Source: Georgenia sp. EYE_87
GTDB lineage: Bacteria; Actinomycetota; Actinomycetes; Actinomycetales; Actinomycetaceae
DNA length: 64,000 nucleotides
Direction of reading: 5' to 3'
Assembly: GCF_023148685.1 (NCBI RefSeq)
Contig: NZ_JAHXNL010000002.1
Span: 466,385 to 530,384 of the forward strand
The position numbers were made by a program, and so were the translations under genes. The notes under the pieces were generated by a model. The model saw only the letters and a list, made by a program, of their open reading frames with translations. It had not been told where the DNA came from and made no database searches. Of the stretch, positions 17,300-26,343 are shown in pieces. Each line of letters opens with the position of its first letter. Position 1 is the first letter of the stretch.

Positions 17300-18991
17300 C
17301 TACATGGCGACGACGGCCGCCACGTCCGCCCGCAGCAGGTCCATGCGCACGGCGGCGGTGTGCCGGGCGGTGGTCACGTCGGGGCTCGACGGCACGACGA
17401 CCTCGAGGTAGCACTTGAGCTTTGGCTCGGTCCCGGAGGGTCGGATGATCACCCGGTCGCCCGCGGCCGTGAGGTAGAGCAGCCCGTCCGTCGGCGGCAG
17501 GTCCGCCGAGCCGGCCGCCAGGTCCGTCGTCGTCACCACCGGGGCCCCGGCCAGGGTGGTGGGGCCGCCGGCGCGCAGCCGAGCCATGGTGTCCGCGATG
17601 AGCGACAGGTCCGAGACGCGGACCGAGACCTGGCTGGTCTCGTGGACACCGTGCCGCCGGGCGAGGTGGTCGAGCGCGTCGAGGAACGACTCTCCGCGGT
17701 CCCTGAGCTGGGCGGCGAGGTAGGCGATCCGCACGGCGGCCGAGATGCCGTCCTTGTCCCGCACCGCTTCGGGGTCGACGCAGTACCCGATGGCCTCCTC
17801 GTAGCCGAAGACGAGGCCCTCGGTCCGGGCGATCCACTTGAAGCCCGTGAGCGTCGTGCGGTGCTCCAGGCCGTGGGACTCCGCGATCCGCTCGAGCATC
17901 CGCGAGGAGACGACGGAGCTCGCGAGCACGCCGCGGCCGGCGAACGCCGCCGCGACGGCGGTCTGCTCGCCGAGCAGCGCGCCGATCTCGTCCCCGGTCA
18001 GCTGGCGCCACCCGCCGACCTGGTTGCGGTCGGGTACCGCCATGGTGCAGCGGTCTGCGTCCGGGTCGTTCGCGATCACCAGGTCGGCGTCGACGGCCCG
18101 CGCCCGGTCGAGGGCGAGGGCGAGCGCACCGGGCTCCTCGGGGTTCGGGAAGGCGACCGTGGGGAAGTCCGGGTCCGGCTTCGCCTGCTCGGGCACCACG
18201 TGGACGTCGCCGAAGCCCGCCCGGCGAAGCGCCTCGACCGCCGTCGCCCCGCCCACGCCGTGCATGGGGGTGTAGACGATGCGCACCTCGCGGGTGTGCC
18301 GCGGGGGAAGGAGCGAGGCCACGCGCTGCAGGTACGCCTCGTGCACCTCGTGGCCGAGCACCTCCCACCCGTCGGCGAGTGGCACGTCGGTGGCCGCGGG
18401 GGCGGCGGCGATGCGCTCGGCGATCCGCGCGTCGTAGGGCGGGACGATCTGGGCGCCCTGGCCGGCGCCCGTCACGGCACGGCCTCCCAGGTAGACCTTG
18501 TACCCGTTGTCTTGAGGCGGGTTGTGCGACGCGGTCACCATCACGCCGGCGTCGGTTCCCAGGTGGCGGACGGCGAACGCGAGCACCGGCGTCGGCAGCG
18601 GCGCCGGCAGGAGCAGGGCGCGACCGCCCGCGGCGGTGACGACAGCGGCGGTGTCCTTCGCGAACCGTGCTGAGCCGTAGCGGGCGTCGTAGCCGATGAC
18701 GACGGTGAAGTCGCGGCCCACCTCCCGCGCCAGGAAGTCGCTGAGGCCGGCGGCGGCCCGGATGACGACCGCCCGGTTCATCCGGTGCGGCCCGCCCCCC
18801 AGCTCGCCGCGGAGGCCGGCGGTGCCGAACTCCAGCGGGCCGGAGAACCGCGAGTCGAGGTCGGCCTGCGCGGCGGCGGCCTCCTCGCCCGTGCCGGCGG
18901 CCTGCTCGAGCAGCTCGGCCAGCTCGGTGCGGGTGCGCTCGTCCGGATCGGCGGCGATCCAGGCGCGGACCTCGTCGGCGGTGACAGTCAT
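17300..18991 (-). CDS. Phospho-sugar mutase (phosphomannomutase / phosphopentomutase-like)
   Basis: Alpha-D-phosphohexomutase superfamily enzyme that moves phosphate between C1 and C6 (or C5) of a sugar. The 563-aa protein has the phosphoserine loop TASHNP with S155 as the transferring residue, the Mg-binding DPDADR loop, the sugar-specificity loop GYEEAIGY and the phosphate-binding RPSGTEPK motif near the C-terminus. This length and the EFGTAGLRG N-terminal motif fit the PMM/PGM2 type, which includes enzymes acting on ribose-1-phosphate and deoxyribose-1-phosphate. Because PNP lies 29 bp upstream in the same direction, a phosphopentomutase role is attractive, with phosphomannomutase as the alternative. 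GAGGAGAA lies 9 nt before the ATG. Confidence 0.85.
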   Translation of the reverse strand: MTVTADEVRAWIAADPDERTRTELAELLEQAAGTGEEAAAAQADLDSRFSGPLEFGTAGLRGELGGGPHRMNRAVVIRAAAGLSDFLAREVGRDFTVVIGYDARYGSARFAKDTAAVVTAAGGRALLLPAPLPTPVLAFAVRHLGTDAGVMVTASHNPPQDNGYKVYLGGRAVTGAGQGAQIVPPYDARIAERIAAAPAATDVPLADGWEVLGHEVHEAYLQRVASLLPPRHTREVRIVYTPMHGVGGATAVEALRRAGFGDVHVVPEQAKPDPDFPTVAFPNPEEPGALALALDRARAVDADLVIANDPDADRCTMAVPDRNQVGGWRQLTGDEIGALLGEQTAVAAAFAGRGVLASSVVSSRMLERIAESHGLEHRTTLTGFKWIARTEGLVFGYEEAIGYCVDPEAVRDKDGISAAVRIAYLAAQLRDRGESFLDALDHLARRHGVHETSQVSVRVSDLSLIADTMARLRAGGPTTLAGAPVVTTTDLAAGSADLPPTDGLLYLTAAGDRVIIRPSGTEPKLKCYLEVVVPSSPDVTTARHTAAVRMDLLRADVAAVVAM

Positions 18992-19020
18992 GGTGTCGGT
19001 TCTCCTCGGGACGTCGTGCT

Positions 19021-19872
19021 TCACAGGCTGCGGACGATGTCCGCGAGCAGGCGGGAGATCCGCGGGCCGGCGGCGCGGCCGGCCTCGAGGACCTCCTCGT
19101 GCGAGAGCGGCTCGGGCGAGATGCCCGCCGCAGGGTTGGTGACCAGGGAGATCCCCAGGATCTCCAGCCCGGCGTGACGGGCGGCGATCGCCTCGAGCGC
19201 CGTCGACATGCCGACGAGGTGGCCGCCGATGCGTCGGGCCATCTGGACCTCGGCCGGGGTCTCGTAGTGCGGACCGCGGAACTGCACGTACACCCCTTCG
19301 GCGAGGGAGGGGTCGACGTCGCGGGCGATCTGGCGCAGCCGCGAGGAGTACAGGTCGGTCAGGTCGACGAAGGTCGCACCCTCGAGCGGGGACGCCCCGG
19401 TCAGGTTGATGTGGTCGCTGATGAGCACCGGCGTCCCGGGCGCCCACTCCGGGTTGAGCCCGCCGCAGCCGTTCGTCAGGACGACGCTCGAGGCGCCGGC
19501 AGCGGCCGCGACCCGCACGCCGTGGGCCACGCGACGCACGCCCAGGCCCTCGTAGAAGTGCGTGCGCGCGCCGAGCACCAGTGCGTGCCGGTCCGTGCCC
19601 TCGATGCGCACCGAGCTCAGGGTCCCGCCGTGCCCGACGACGACGGGTGCGCTGAAGCCGGGCAGCTCGACCGCAGGGATCTCTGCGACCTTCTCCCCGA
19701 GCAGGTCGGCGGCCCCGCCCCACCCGGAGCCCAGGACGAGGGCGACGTCGTGCCGCTCGACCCCGGTCCTCCGCGCCAGCAGCTCGGCCGCCTCACGGGC
19801 GACGGCGAAGGGGTCGGTCGCGGGGGCGTCCAGGTCGGCACCAGCGGGGGCGTCGTACGCGGCGTGGTCCAT
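19021..19872 (-). CDS. punA: Purine-nucleoside phosphorylase (trimeric type)
   Basis: Releases purine bases and (deoxy)ribose-1-phosphate from purine nucleosides. The 283-aa protein shows the PNP-I features VLGSGWG (phosphate loop), GHGGTL, a LTNGCGGLN base/phosphate-site motif, GPHYETPAEV, MSTALEA (substrate Met) and LVTNPAAG (the Asn that selects 6-oxopurines). It is the first gene of a two-gene unit with the phospho-sugar mutase and completes the purine arm of the nucleoside degradation set encoded at 3208-15223. The ATG at 19872 is backed by a leaderless -10 hexamer. Confidence 0.9.
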   Translation of the reverse strand: MDHAAYDAPAGADLDAPATDPFAVAREAAELLARRTGVERHDVALVLGSGWGGAADLLGEKVAEIPAVELPGFSAPVVVGHGGTLSSVRIEGTDRHALVLGARTHFYEGLGVRRVAHGVRVAAAAGASSVVLTNGCGGLNPEWAPGTPVLISDHINLTGASPLEGATFVDLTDLYSSRLRQIARDVDPSLAEGVYVQFRGPHYETPAEVQMARRIGGHLVGMSTALEAIAARHAGLEILGISLVTNPAAGISPEPLSHEEVLEAGRAAGPRISRLLADIVRSL

Positions 19873-19878
19873 GGTCCG

Positions 19879-19884
19879 ACGTTA
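19879..19884 (-). promoter_or_regulatory. -10 element TAACGT for leaderless pnp
   Basis: On the minus strand TAACGT ends 6 nt before the ATG at 19872; no Shine-Dalgarno sequence is present. Confidence 0.55.
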
Positions 19885-20050
19885 TCGCGAGTCCCGGCCC
19901 GTTACCGGCGACGACGGCGGAGCGGCTCATGCCCGCGCCGGCGGAGCTCCCACCTGGCCGACGGGCAGCGGCGTTCCCCGCGGCCCCCGCCCGGCGGTTC
20001 CTCCGGCCCGGAAGGGGCGCCCGGCGACCGGGACGGGCAGAATGCGTCGG

Positions 20051-21574
20051 GTGAGCACCACTTCCGGACCCGTCCCGCCCCCCTCCGTCGAGCAGCCCGG
20101 TGCCGCCCACACCGAGCACGACCACCGCCGTGACCACGGCGCCGGCGCCTCGCCGGTGCGCGAGGGGTCGCGGGTGGTCATCATCGGCGGCGGCCCCGGC
20201 GGCTACGAGGCGGCCCTCGTGGCCAGCCAGCTCGGCGCGACCGTCCAGGTGGTCGAGCGGCAGGGCATGGGCGGCTCCGCCGTGCTCACCGACGTCGTCC
20301 CCTCCAAGACCCTCATCGCCACGGCGGAGTGGCTCACCGTCACCGAGCAGGCCGGGGAGCTCGGCATCGGCGCCGACGGCGGGCCCGACGGCGATCCCGG
20401 GGCCCTGCGCGCGGACATGGACGTCGTCGACCAGCGCGTGATGCGCCTCGCGAAGAAGCAGTCCAAGGACATCCGGGCCCGCCTCGAGAAGGAGGGGATC
20501 GAGATCGTCTCCGGCACCGGGCGGGTGGGGCCGACGATCAGCGCGGAGGGCACCCGCCTGGTCCACGTGGAGCTGACCGACGGCGGCGAGCGCGAGCTGG
20601 TGGCCGAGATCATCCTCGTCGCCACCGGCGCCACCCCGCGGGTGCTGCCGACCGCCCAGCCCGACGGCGAGCGCATCCTCACCTGGGCACAGATGTACAA
20701 CCTGACCGAGATCCCCGAGCACCTCGTGGTGGTCGGCTCCGGCGTCACCGGGGCCGAGTTCGCCGGCGCCTACAACGCGCTCGGCGCGACGGTCACGCTC
20801 GTCTCCTCCCGCGACCGGGTGCTCCCGGGCGAGGACGAGAACGCCGCCGAGCTCATCGAGGGCGTCTTCCGCCGCCGGGGCATGACGGTGCTGTCCCGCT
20901 CGCGCGCCGCGGCGGTGCGCCGCACCGGTGACGGCGTGGAGGTCGAGCTCGCCGACGGCCGGGTCGTCGAGGCGTCCCACTGCCTGGTCGCCGTCGGGGG
21001 CGTGCCGGCCACCGCAGGTCTCGGCCTGGAGGAGGCGGGCGTGGAGCTCGCCGAGACCGGGCACATCAAGGTGGACCGGGTCTCGCGCACCCGGGCCTTC
21101 CGCATCTACGCCGCCGGCGACTGCACCGGCGTGCTGCCGCTGGCCTCCGTGGCCGCCATGCAGGGCCGCATCGCGATGTGGCACGCCCTCGGCGACGCAG
21201 TCGCGCCGTTGGACCTGAGCACCGTCGCCGCGAACATCTTCACCGCGCCCGAGATCGCCACCATCGGCGTGACGCAGAAGCAGATCGAGTCCGGCGAGGT
21301 CGACGGCGCCATCACCCGCCTGCCCGTCGCGCGCAACCCGCGGGCCAAGATGCTCGGCATCAAGGAGGGCTTCATCAAGCTCTTCTCCGAGCGTTCGTCG
21401 GGCGTGGTGATCGGCGGCGTGATCGTGGCCCCGCGCGCGAGCGAGCTGATCTACCCGATCACCATCGCCGTCTCGCACCGGCTCACCGTGGACCAGCTGG
21501 CCAACGTCTTCACCATCTACCCCTCGCTCACCGGGTCCATCTCGGAGGCGGCCAGGACGCTGCACCTGGCCTGA
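20051..21574 (+). CDS. lpdA: NAD(P)H-quinone dehydrogenase, LpdA-type (disulfide-less lipoamide dehydrogenase homologue)
   Basis: FAD-dependent pyridine-nucleotide oxidoreductase of the lipoamide-dehydrogenase fold. The 507-aa protein begins with about 40 Pro/His-rich residues, then the FAD motif VVIIGGGPGGYEA, the NAD motif VVVGSGVTGAEFA, the second FAD contact IYAAGDCTG and the interface domain (ANIFTAPEIATIG). The CxxxxC redox pair is replaced: the segment reads GGSAVLTDVVPSK, with Ala and Val where the two cysteines belong. It therefore cannot act as a disulfide reductase, which matches the actinobacterial LpdA (Rv3303c-like) quinone-reductase group. GTG 20051 is preferred because CAGAAT, one mismatch from the TANNNT element, ends 7 nt upstream. 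Confidence 0.85.
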   Translation: MSTTSGPVPPPSVEQPGAAHTEHDHRRDHGAGASPVREGSRVVIIGGGPGGYEAALVASQLGATVQVVERQGMGGSAVLTDVVPSKTLIATAEWLTVTEQAGELGIGADGGPDGDPGALRADMDVVDQRVMRLAKKQSKDIRARLEKEGIEIVSGTGRVGPTISAEGTRLVHVELTDGGERELVAEIILVATGATPRVLPTAQPDGERILTWAQMYNLTEIPEHLVVVGSGVTGAEFAGAYNALGATVTLVSSRDRVLPGEDENAAELIEGVFRRRGMTVLSRSRAAAVRRTGDGVEVELADGRVVEASHCLVAVGGVPATAGLGLEEAGVELAETGHIKVDRVSRTRAFRIYAAGDCTGVLPLASVAAMQGRIAMWHALGDAVAPLDLSTVAANIFTAPEIATIGVTQKQIESGEVDGAITRLPVARNPRAKMLGIKEGFIKLFSERSSGVVIGGVIVAPRASELIYPITIAVSHRLTVDQLANVFTIYPSLTGSISEAARTLHLA

Positions 21575-21648
21575 CGAGGCGGGCGCCGCGCGGGCACCGG
21601 GACACGGCGGGGCGCCACCCGGCCGAGGAGGCGGGGGAGGCCTGGCCG

Positions 21649-21654
21649 TAGGGT
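21649..21654 (+). promoter_or_regulatory. -10 element TAGGGT for leaderless dapE
   Basis: TAGGGT ends 6 nt before the ATG at 21661; the intervening bases contain no ribosome-binding site. Confidence 0.55.
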
Positions 21655-21660
21655 CTTCTC

Positions 21661-22767
21661 ATGGCCGCCCCGACCTCCGCACCCGCCCTGCCCGACCTCA
21701 CCGGCGACGTCGCCGCCCTCACCGCGGCGGTCTGCGACATCCCGTCGGTCTCGGGGGACGAGCGCGCCCTCGCCGACGCCATCGAGGCGGCGCTTCGGGC
21801 GCACCCGCACCTGGAGGTCCTGCGCGACGGCGACGCCGTCGTCGCCCGCACGCGCCTGGGCCGCGAGCGACGGGTCGTCGTCGCCGGTCACATCGACACC
21901 GTCCCGATCGCGTCGAACCTGCCCACCCGGCTCGTCAGGGCCGAGGGCGGCGCCGAGGAGCTGTGGGGCCGCGGCACCGTCGACATGAAGGGCGGCGTGG
22001 CCGTTGCGCTCCACCTCGCGGCGGTGCTGCGGGAGCCGCGCTGGGACGTGACCTGGGTCTTCTACGACCACGAGGAGGTGGCCTCCGCCCTCAACGGGCT
22101 CGGCAGGCTGGTGCGCAACCACCCGGACTGGCTCGAGGGCGACCTCGCTGTGCTCGGCGAGCCCACCGCCGGCGGCATCGAGGGCGGCTGCAACGGCACG
22201 CTGCGCGCCGAGATCCGCACCACCGGACGCACCGCCCACTCGGCGCGCGGCTGGCGCGGGGTCAACGCCATCCACGCGGCCGGCGAGATCCTGGACCGGC
22301 TGAACGCCTACCGGGCGCGCGACGTCGACGTCGACGGGCTCGTCTTCCGGGAGGGCCTCAACGCCGTCGGCATCACGGGGGGGATCGCCGCCAACATGAT
22401 CCCCGACTCGTGCGTGGTCACGGTCAACTACCGCTTCGCGCCGTCGCTCGACCCGGCCGGGGCCGAGGCGCACGTCCGGCAGGTCTTCGAGGGCTACGAC
22501 GTCACCGTCACCGACCTCGCCGGCGGCGCCCGCCCCGGCCTGGACGACCCGCTCGTCCAGGGGTTCGTCGAGGCGGTCACCGCGGTGACCGGCGGCGCGC
22601 CGGGCCCGAAGTACGGCTGGACCGACGTCGCCCGGTTCGCCGAGCTCGGCATCCCGGCCGTCAACTTCGGCCCCGGGGACCCGATGCTCGCCCACGCCGA
22701 CGACGAGCGGTGCGACGTCGAGCAGGTCCGCACGTGCGCCAGGGCACTGCAGGCCTGGCTGGCGTAG
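21661..22767 (+). CDS. dapE: Succinyl-diaminopimelate desuccinylase
   Basis: Removes succinate from N-succinyl-LL-diaminopimelate in lysine and peptidoglycan precursor synthesis. The 368-aa M20-family zinc enzyme has AGHIDTVP (first metal His and Asp), [11 protein letters not shown] (bridging Asp), DHEEVAS (catalytic Glu pair), GEPTAG (metal ligand) and a C-terminal [13 protein letters not shown]is ligand. Length fits the actinobacterial DapE subgroup (TIGR01900-like). A LOG-family gene starts 6 bp downstream; the dapE-LOG pairing also occurs in mycobacteria (Rv1202, Rv1205 region), supporting the assignment. Confidence 0.9.
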   Translation: MAAPTSAPALPDLTGDVAALTAAVCDIPSVSGDERALADAIEAALRAHPHLEVLRDGDAVVARTRLGRERRVVVAGHIDTVPIASNLPTRLVRAEGGAEELWGRGTVDMKGGVAVALHLAAVLREPRWDVTWVFYDHEEVASALNGLGRLVRNHPDWLEGDLAVLGEPTAGGIEGGCNGTLRAEIRTTGRTAHSARGWRGVNAIHAAGEILDRLNAYRARDVDVDGLVFREGLNAVGITGGIAANMIPDSCVVTVNYRFAPSLDPAGAEAHVRQVFEGYDVTVTDLAGGARPGLDDPLVQGFVEAVTAVTGGAPGPKYGWTDVARFAELGIPAVNFGPGDPMLAHADDERCDVEQVRTCARALQAWLA

Positions 22768-22773
22768 AGGAGA

Positions 22774-23604
22774 ATGGACTTCATGACACGCGAGGTCCGC
22801 AACAACCATGCCCACGACAGCTCCCGGAGCTATCGACGGGGCCCCGTCCTGCTGCGTCGGGACCTGATCCCCCAGGAGACGACCGACGCCCGGCTGCTGG
22901 CGCCCGAGCAGGACATCAGCTGGCTCCACCAGGACCCGTGGCGGGTGATGCGGATCCAGTCCGAGTTCGTCGAGGGTTTCGGTGCGCTCGCCGAGCTCGG
23001 GCCCGCGATCTCGGTCTTCGGCTCGGCGCGGGTGCGCCCGGGTGAGCCCGAGTACGAGCTGGCCGAGGACGTCGGGCGGCTCTTGGTCGAGGCGGGGTTC
23101 GCCGTGGTCACCGGCGGTGGCCCCGGCGTGATGGAGGCGGCGAACAAGGGCGCGTGCGAGGCCGACGGCGTCTCCGTGGGCCTGGGCATCGAGCTGCCGT
23201 TCGAGCAGGGCATGAACCAGTGGGTCGACCTGGGCGTGAACTTCCGCTACTTCTTCGCCCGCAAGACGATGTTCGTGAAGTACTCGCAGGGTTTTGTGGT
23301 GCTGCCCGGCGGTTTCGGCACCATGGACGAGCTCTTCGAGGCGCTCACCCTGGTCCAGACGCAGAAGGTCTCCTCGTTCCCGATCGTGCTGGTCGGGTCC
23401 TCCTACTGGGGAGGGCTGATCGACTGGCTGCGGGACTCGATGCTCGCCCGTGGCACCATCAGCGCCGCCGACCTCGAGCTCGTGCCCGTCGTGGACACCG
23501 CCGAGGAGGCCGTCGACGGGGTCCTGACCGGCATGGCGCAGCTCGCCAAGGAGGCAGAAGCGCAGGCCGCAGCCGCGGAAGAGGCGGGCGGAGCGGCCGA
23601 GTGA
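22774..23604 (+). CDS. LOG family protein (TIGR00730, Rossmann fold)
   Basis: LOG ("lonely guy") proteins hydrolyse nucleoside-5'-monophosphates to base and ribose-5-phosphate; in plants and M. tuberculosis they activate cytokinins. The 276-aa product contains the ISVFGSARV strand, TGGGPGVMEAANKGA, and the diagnostic PGGFGTMDELFEAL motif that carries the catalytic Glu. The N-terminal 45 residues are Arg/His-rich; the C-terminal tail is an Ala/Glu helix. GAGGAG sits 2-3 nt before ATG 22774 and 11 nt before the in-frame ATG 22783; the latter could be the true start. It follows dapE after 6 bp. Confidence 0.85.
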   Translation: MDFMTREVRNNHAHDSSRSYRRGPVLLRRDLIPQETTDARLLAPEQDISWLHQDPWRVMRIQSEFVEGFGALAELGPAISVFGSARVRPGEPEYELAEDVGRLLVEAGFAVVTGGGPGVMEAANKGACEADGVSVGLGIELPFEQGMNQWVDLGVNFRYFFARKTMFVKYSQGFVVLPGGFGTMDELFEALTLVQTQKVSSFPIVLVGSSYWGGLIDWLRDSMLARGTISAADLELVPVVDTAEEAVDGVLTGMAQLAKEAEAQAAAAEEAGGAAE

Positions 23605-23606
23605 TC

Positions 23607-23612
23607 TAAACT
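23607..23612 (+). promoter_or_regulatory. Possible -10 element TAAACT upstream of DUF3117 gene
   Basis: TAAACT lies about 83 bp before the DUF3117 start, overlapping the end of the LOG gene. A GTG follows 7 nt later, but its frame does not encode a credible protein, so this more likely drives a leadered mRNA of the small gene. Confidence 0.3.
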
Positions 23613-23695
23613 GGACGCAGTGATCACCCTGCCGGTTCGGCGGGGTCCGCCCTGTGCGGGGTGGTCGAGGATCCAGGGAGAAGAGGGGACACCAC

Positions 23696-23863
23696 ATGGC
23701 CGCGATGAAGCCGAGGACCGGAGACGGACCGCTCGAGGTGACCAAGGAGGGCCGTGGCATCGTCATGCGCGTCCCGCTCGAGGGAGGCGGCCGACTCGTC
23801 GTCGAGCTCACCCCGGCCGAGGCCGGCGAGCTGAGCGAGGCGCTCGGCGCCGTCGCCGTCTGA
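23696..23863 (+). CDS. DUF3117 protein
   Basis: A 55-aa protein beginning MAAMKPRTGDGP, almost invariant in actinobacteria (Rv1211 in M. tuberculosis); its function is unknown. It consists of a short beta-rich segment (IVMRVPLEGGGRLVVELT) and a C-terminal helix (AEAGELSEALGAV). GGGAGAAGAGGGG upstream supplies the ribosome-binding site. A strong hairpin follows, consistent with a short, abundant, single-gene mRNA. An upstream in-frame start at 23654 would add a non-conserved Arg-rich segment and is not favoured. Confidence 0.88.
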   Translation: MAAMKPRTGDGPLEVTKEGRGIVMRVPLEGGGRLVVELTPAEAGELSEALGAVAV

Positions 23864-23879
23864 GGACCCGCACCACCGT

Positions 23880-23923
23880 ACCGACCTCCGGCCGGCCAGC
23901 GACGCTGGCCGGCCGAAGTCGGT
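23880..23923 (+). terminator. Two-part hairpin after the DUF3117 gene
   Basis: A 12-bp perfect stem CGGCCGGCCAGC with loop GAC and exact complement (23889-23915), flanked by a further 6-bp stem ACCGAC/GTCGGT (23880-23885 with 23918-23923). Confidence 0.7.
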
Positions 23924-23953
23924 CCTCCCCCCCTTCTCACACGGAGCCCGATC

Positions 23954-25579
23954 GTGCCCTCGCTGCCGGAGTCCGCACCGCCGGAGGTCGTCCTGCCGGA
24001 GATCGTCCTGCCCGAGATCGTCATCCTCGACGAACGTCCGACGCACCCGCGCGACGGCGGCCGGTGGGCGGACCCGGTGCCGGACGCGCTGGCGGTCCCC
24101 GTGGCACCGCCCGTTCCGGGCGAGGAGGACCTTCAGCCCCGAGGCGGGGCCGCCGACGTGGCCGCGCTCTACGGCATCGACCTGCTCGCCGAGGCCGAGC
24201 GGGCCGAGCTGAGCGGGCGGGCGGGCTCCACCGCTCTCGTCCGGCTCCCGCGGGTCCTGCCCGGCGTGGTCGACCTGCCCTGGAAGGGGCTGCCGGGCAC
24301 GATCGTGCTGGTCGGCGTCGGGAGCGGCTCGGCCGACGACGTGCGCCGCGCCGGCCTCGCCCTGGGCCGCGCCACGGCGGGCCTGGGCACCGTGGCCCTC
24401 AGCGCGGGCGAGGACCTGACGTCCGCGACGCTGCGCGCCCTCGCGGAGGGCTTCCTCCTCTCCGCCTTCCGGATGCCCCGCACCGGTCGCACTCCCGCTC
24501 CTGGCCGCCCCGCCGCCGATCGCCTCGTGCTGCTGGGCCGCGCCGGGACGACGGCGGAGGCCGGGGCGGTGCTCGCCCGCGCCCGGGCCGGCGCGCGCGC
24601 CACCTGGCTGACCCGCCTCCTCGCCGCGACGCCGTCGAGCACGAAGAACCCCGTCTGGCTGGCGGAGGTGATCGGCGGGCTCGTCCGCGACGCGCCGGCC
24701 GACGGCGGGACCCTCACCGCGCAGGTGCACGACGAGACGTGGTTGCGGCGCCAGGGGATGGAGGCCCTGCTCGCCGTCGGCGGCGGGTCCCGCACACCCC
24801 CGCGCCTGGTGGTGGTGACCTGGGCCCCGCGCCGCGCCGGCGGGCACGTGGCGCTCGTGGGCAAGGGCATCACCTTCGACACCGGCGGCATCTCCCTCAA
24901 GCCGCGCGAGGCCATGGTGCCGATGAAGACGGACATGGCCGGCGCGGCCGCCGTCCTCGCCGCGACGCTCGGGGCCGCGGAGCTCGGGCTCCCGGTGCGC
25001 GTCACGGCGGTGCTCCCGCTCGCCGAGAACGCCATGGGCGGTCGTTCGTACCGGCCCGGGGACGTGGTGCGCACGTTCGACGGCACCACGGTCGAGGTCT
25101 CCAACACCGACGCCGAGGGGCGGATGGTCCTGGCGGACGCGCTCGGGTGGGCGGTCGCCACGCGGGGGGCCGACGCCGTGGTCGACCTCGCCACGCTCAC
25201 CGGCGCCGCCGCGCGCGGGCTCGGGCTCGGCCATGCCGCGCTCTTCTCCGGGGCCGACGACCTCGCCGCCGAGCTGCTCGCCGCCGGGGAGGCGGCGGGT
25301 GAGCGGGCCTGGCGGATGCCGCTGGTGGAGGACTACCGCGCGGCGCTCGACTCCGCCGTAGCCGACGTCGCGCACACCGCGACGGATCCCCACGTCGGCG
25401 GCGGGTCCGTCGTCGCCGCGCTGTTCCTGCAGCGCTTCGCGGGCGACGCCCGGTGGGCCCACCTCGACATCGCGGGTCCGGCCCGTAACGGCAAGGGTGC
25501 GCACGAGCTGCCCAAGGACGCGCCGACCGGGCACGGCGCCCGGCTGCTCCTGCGCTGGCTGGAGGAGCTGGCGGGCTGA
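23954..25579 (+). CDS. pepA: Leucyl aminopeptidase (M17 family)
   Basis: Cytosolic two-zinc exopeptidase that removes N-terminal residues from peptides. The 541-aa protein has the M17 metal motifs VGKGITFDTGGISLKP (metal Lys and Asp), KTDMAGAAAV and the signature NTDAEGRMVLADAL with the second Asp/Glu pair and catalytic Arg. The N-terminal domain is poorly conserved and opens with a short PEVVLPEIVLPEIVIL repeat. The GTG at 23954 has only a weak ribosome-binding site (GGAG, 10 nt upstream). It converges with the methyltransferase gene 22 bp downstream. Confidence 0.9.
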   Translation: MPSLPESAPPEVVLPEIVLPEIVILDERPTHPRDGGRWADPVPDALAVPVAPPVPGEEDLQPRGGAADVAALYGIDLLAEAERAELSGRAGSTALVRLPRVLPGVVDLPWKGLPGTIVLVGVGSGSADDVRRAGLALGRATAGLGTVALSAGEDLTSATLRALAEGFLLSAFRMPRTGRTPAPGRPAADRLVLLGRAGTTAEAGAVLARARAGARATWLTRLLAATPSSTKNPVWLAEVIGGLVRDAPADGGTLTAQVHDETWLRRQGMEALLAVGGGSRTPPRLVVVTWAPRRAGGHVALVGKGITFDTGGISLKPREAMVPMKTDMAGAAAVLAATLGAAELGLPVRVTAVLPLAENAMGGRSYRPGDVVRTFDGTTVEVSNTDAEGRMVLADALGWAVATRGADAVVDLATLTGAAARGLGLGHAALFSGADDLAAELLAAGEAAGERAWRMPLVEDYRAALDSAVADVAHTATDPHVGGGSVVAALFLQRFAGDARWAHLDIAGPARNGKGAHELPKDAPTGHGARLLLRWLEELAG

Positions 25580-25601
25580 CCCGGGCGAGCGCTCCCGCGG
25601 C

Positions 25602-26279
25602 TCAGCGCCGGACGGCGACCAGCAGCCCGTCCCCGCTCGGCAGCAGCGCGCTGACGAGGCGGTCGTCGTCGCGCACCTGCTTGCCGAGCTCGCGGACCGC
25701 GACGGTGACCTCGTCGCGCCGTGCGGGGTCGGCGACGCGGTCGTGCCACAGGGCGGCGTTGACGGCGAGCACCCCGCCGGGGCGGAGGAGCCGGACGGCC
25801 TGGGCGACGTCGTCGGCCGCCTCGGTGGGGTCGCCGTCGACGACCACCATGTCGTAGACCCCGTCCGCCAGGCGCGGCAGGACGTCCAGCGCCCGGCCGC
25901 CGATGAGCCGGGTGCGCGCCGGGCGCAGGCCGGCGCCCGCGAAGCTCTCCCGGGCGGCGCGCTGGTGCTCCGGCTCGACGTCGATGGTGGTGAGCACGCC
26001 GTCGGGGGCCATGCCCGCGACGAGCCAGAGCCCCGAGACGCCGGTGCCCGTCCCCACCTCCGCGACGGCGCGCGCCTGGCAGGCGGCGGCGAGGAACCGC
26101 AGGGCGGCGCCGGTGCCGGGGGTGACCGGCTGGACGCCGAGCTCCTCGGCGCGCATCCGCGCCTCGACGACGGCGTCGTCCTCGGTGACGAACTCTTCGG
26201 TGTAGGCCCAGGACAGGGCCTTGTCGGCGGTGATGATGGGCCTCCCGGACTGGTCGGCGGCGACTGCCGCAGCCGCCAT
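25602..26279 (-). CDS. SAM-dependent O-methyltransferase (Rv1220c-like)
   Basis: Class I methyltransferase of the catechol-O-methyltransferase-like family 3. The 225-aa protein has motif [16 protein letters not shown], an acidic loop [10 protein letters not shown] for the ribose hydroxyls, and the metal-binding [11 protein letters not shown] strand with the following NAALWHDRV segment. Its substrate is unknown. It is divergent from sigE with 64 bp between them, the same arrangement as Rv1220c-sigE in M. tuberculosis, so it may share the envelope-stress control region. The start MAAAAVAAD is the first in-frame ATG; no clear ribosome-binding site is seen. Confidence 0.82.
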   Translation of the reverse strand: MAAAAVAADQSGRPIITADKALSWAYTEEFVTEDDAVVEARMRAEELGVQPVTPGTGAALRFLAAACQARAVAEVGTGTGVSGLWLVAGMAPDGVLTTIDVEPEHQRAARESFAGAGLRPARTRLIGGRALDVLPRLADGVYDMVVVDGDPTEAADDVAQAVRLLRPGGVLAVNAALWHDRVADPARRDEVTVAVRELGKQVRDDDRLVSALLPSGDGLLVAVRR

Positions 26280-26343
26280 GCTACCGGTGGGTCCCCAGCT
26301 CCCAGGTACCCCTCAGGTTCGCTCCGTACCATGGCGAGGACCG

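Noticed and set aside
23620..25302. GTG 7 nt after TAAACT considered as a leaderless gene start
   Set aside because: The frame is a shadow of DUF3117 and pepA with Arg-rich translation. TAAACT more likely serves the DUF3117 mRNA.
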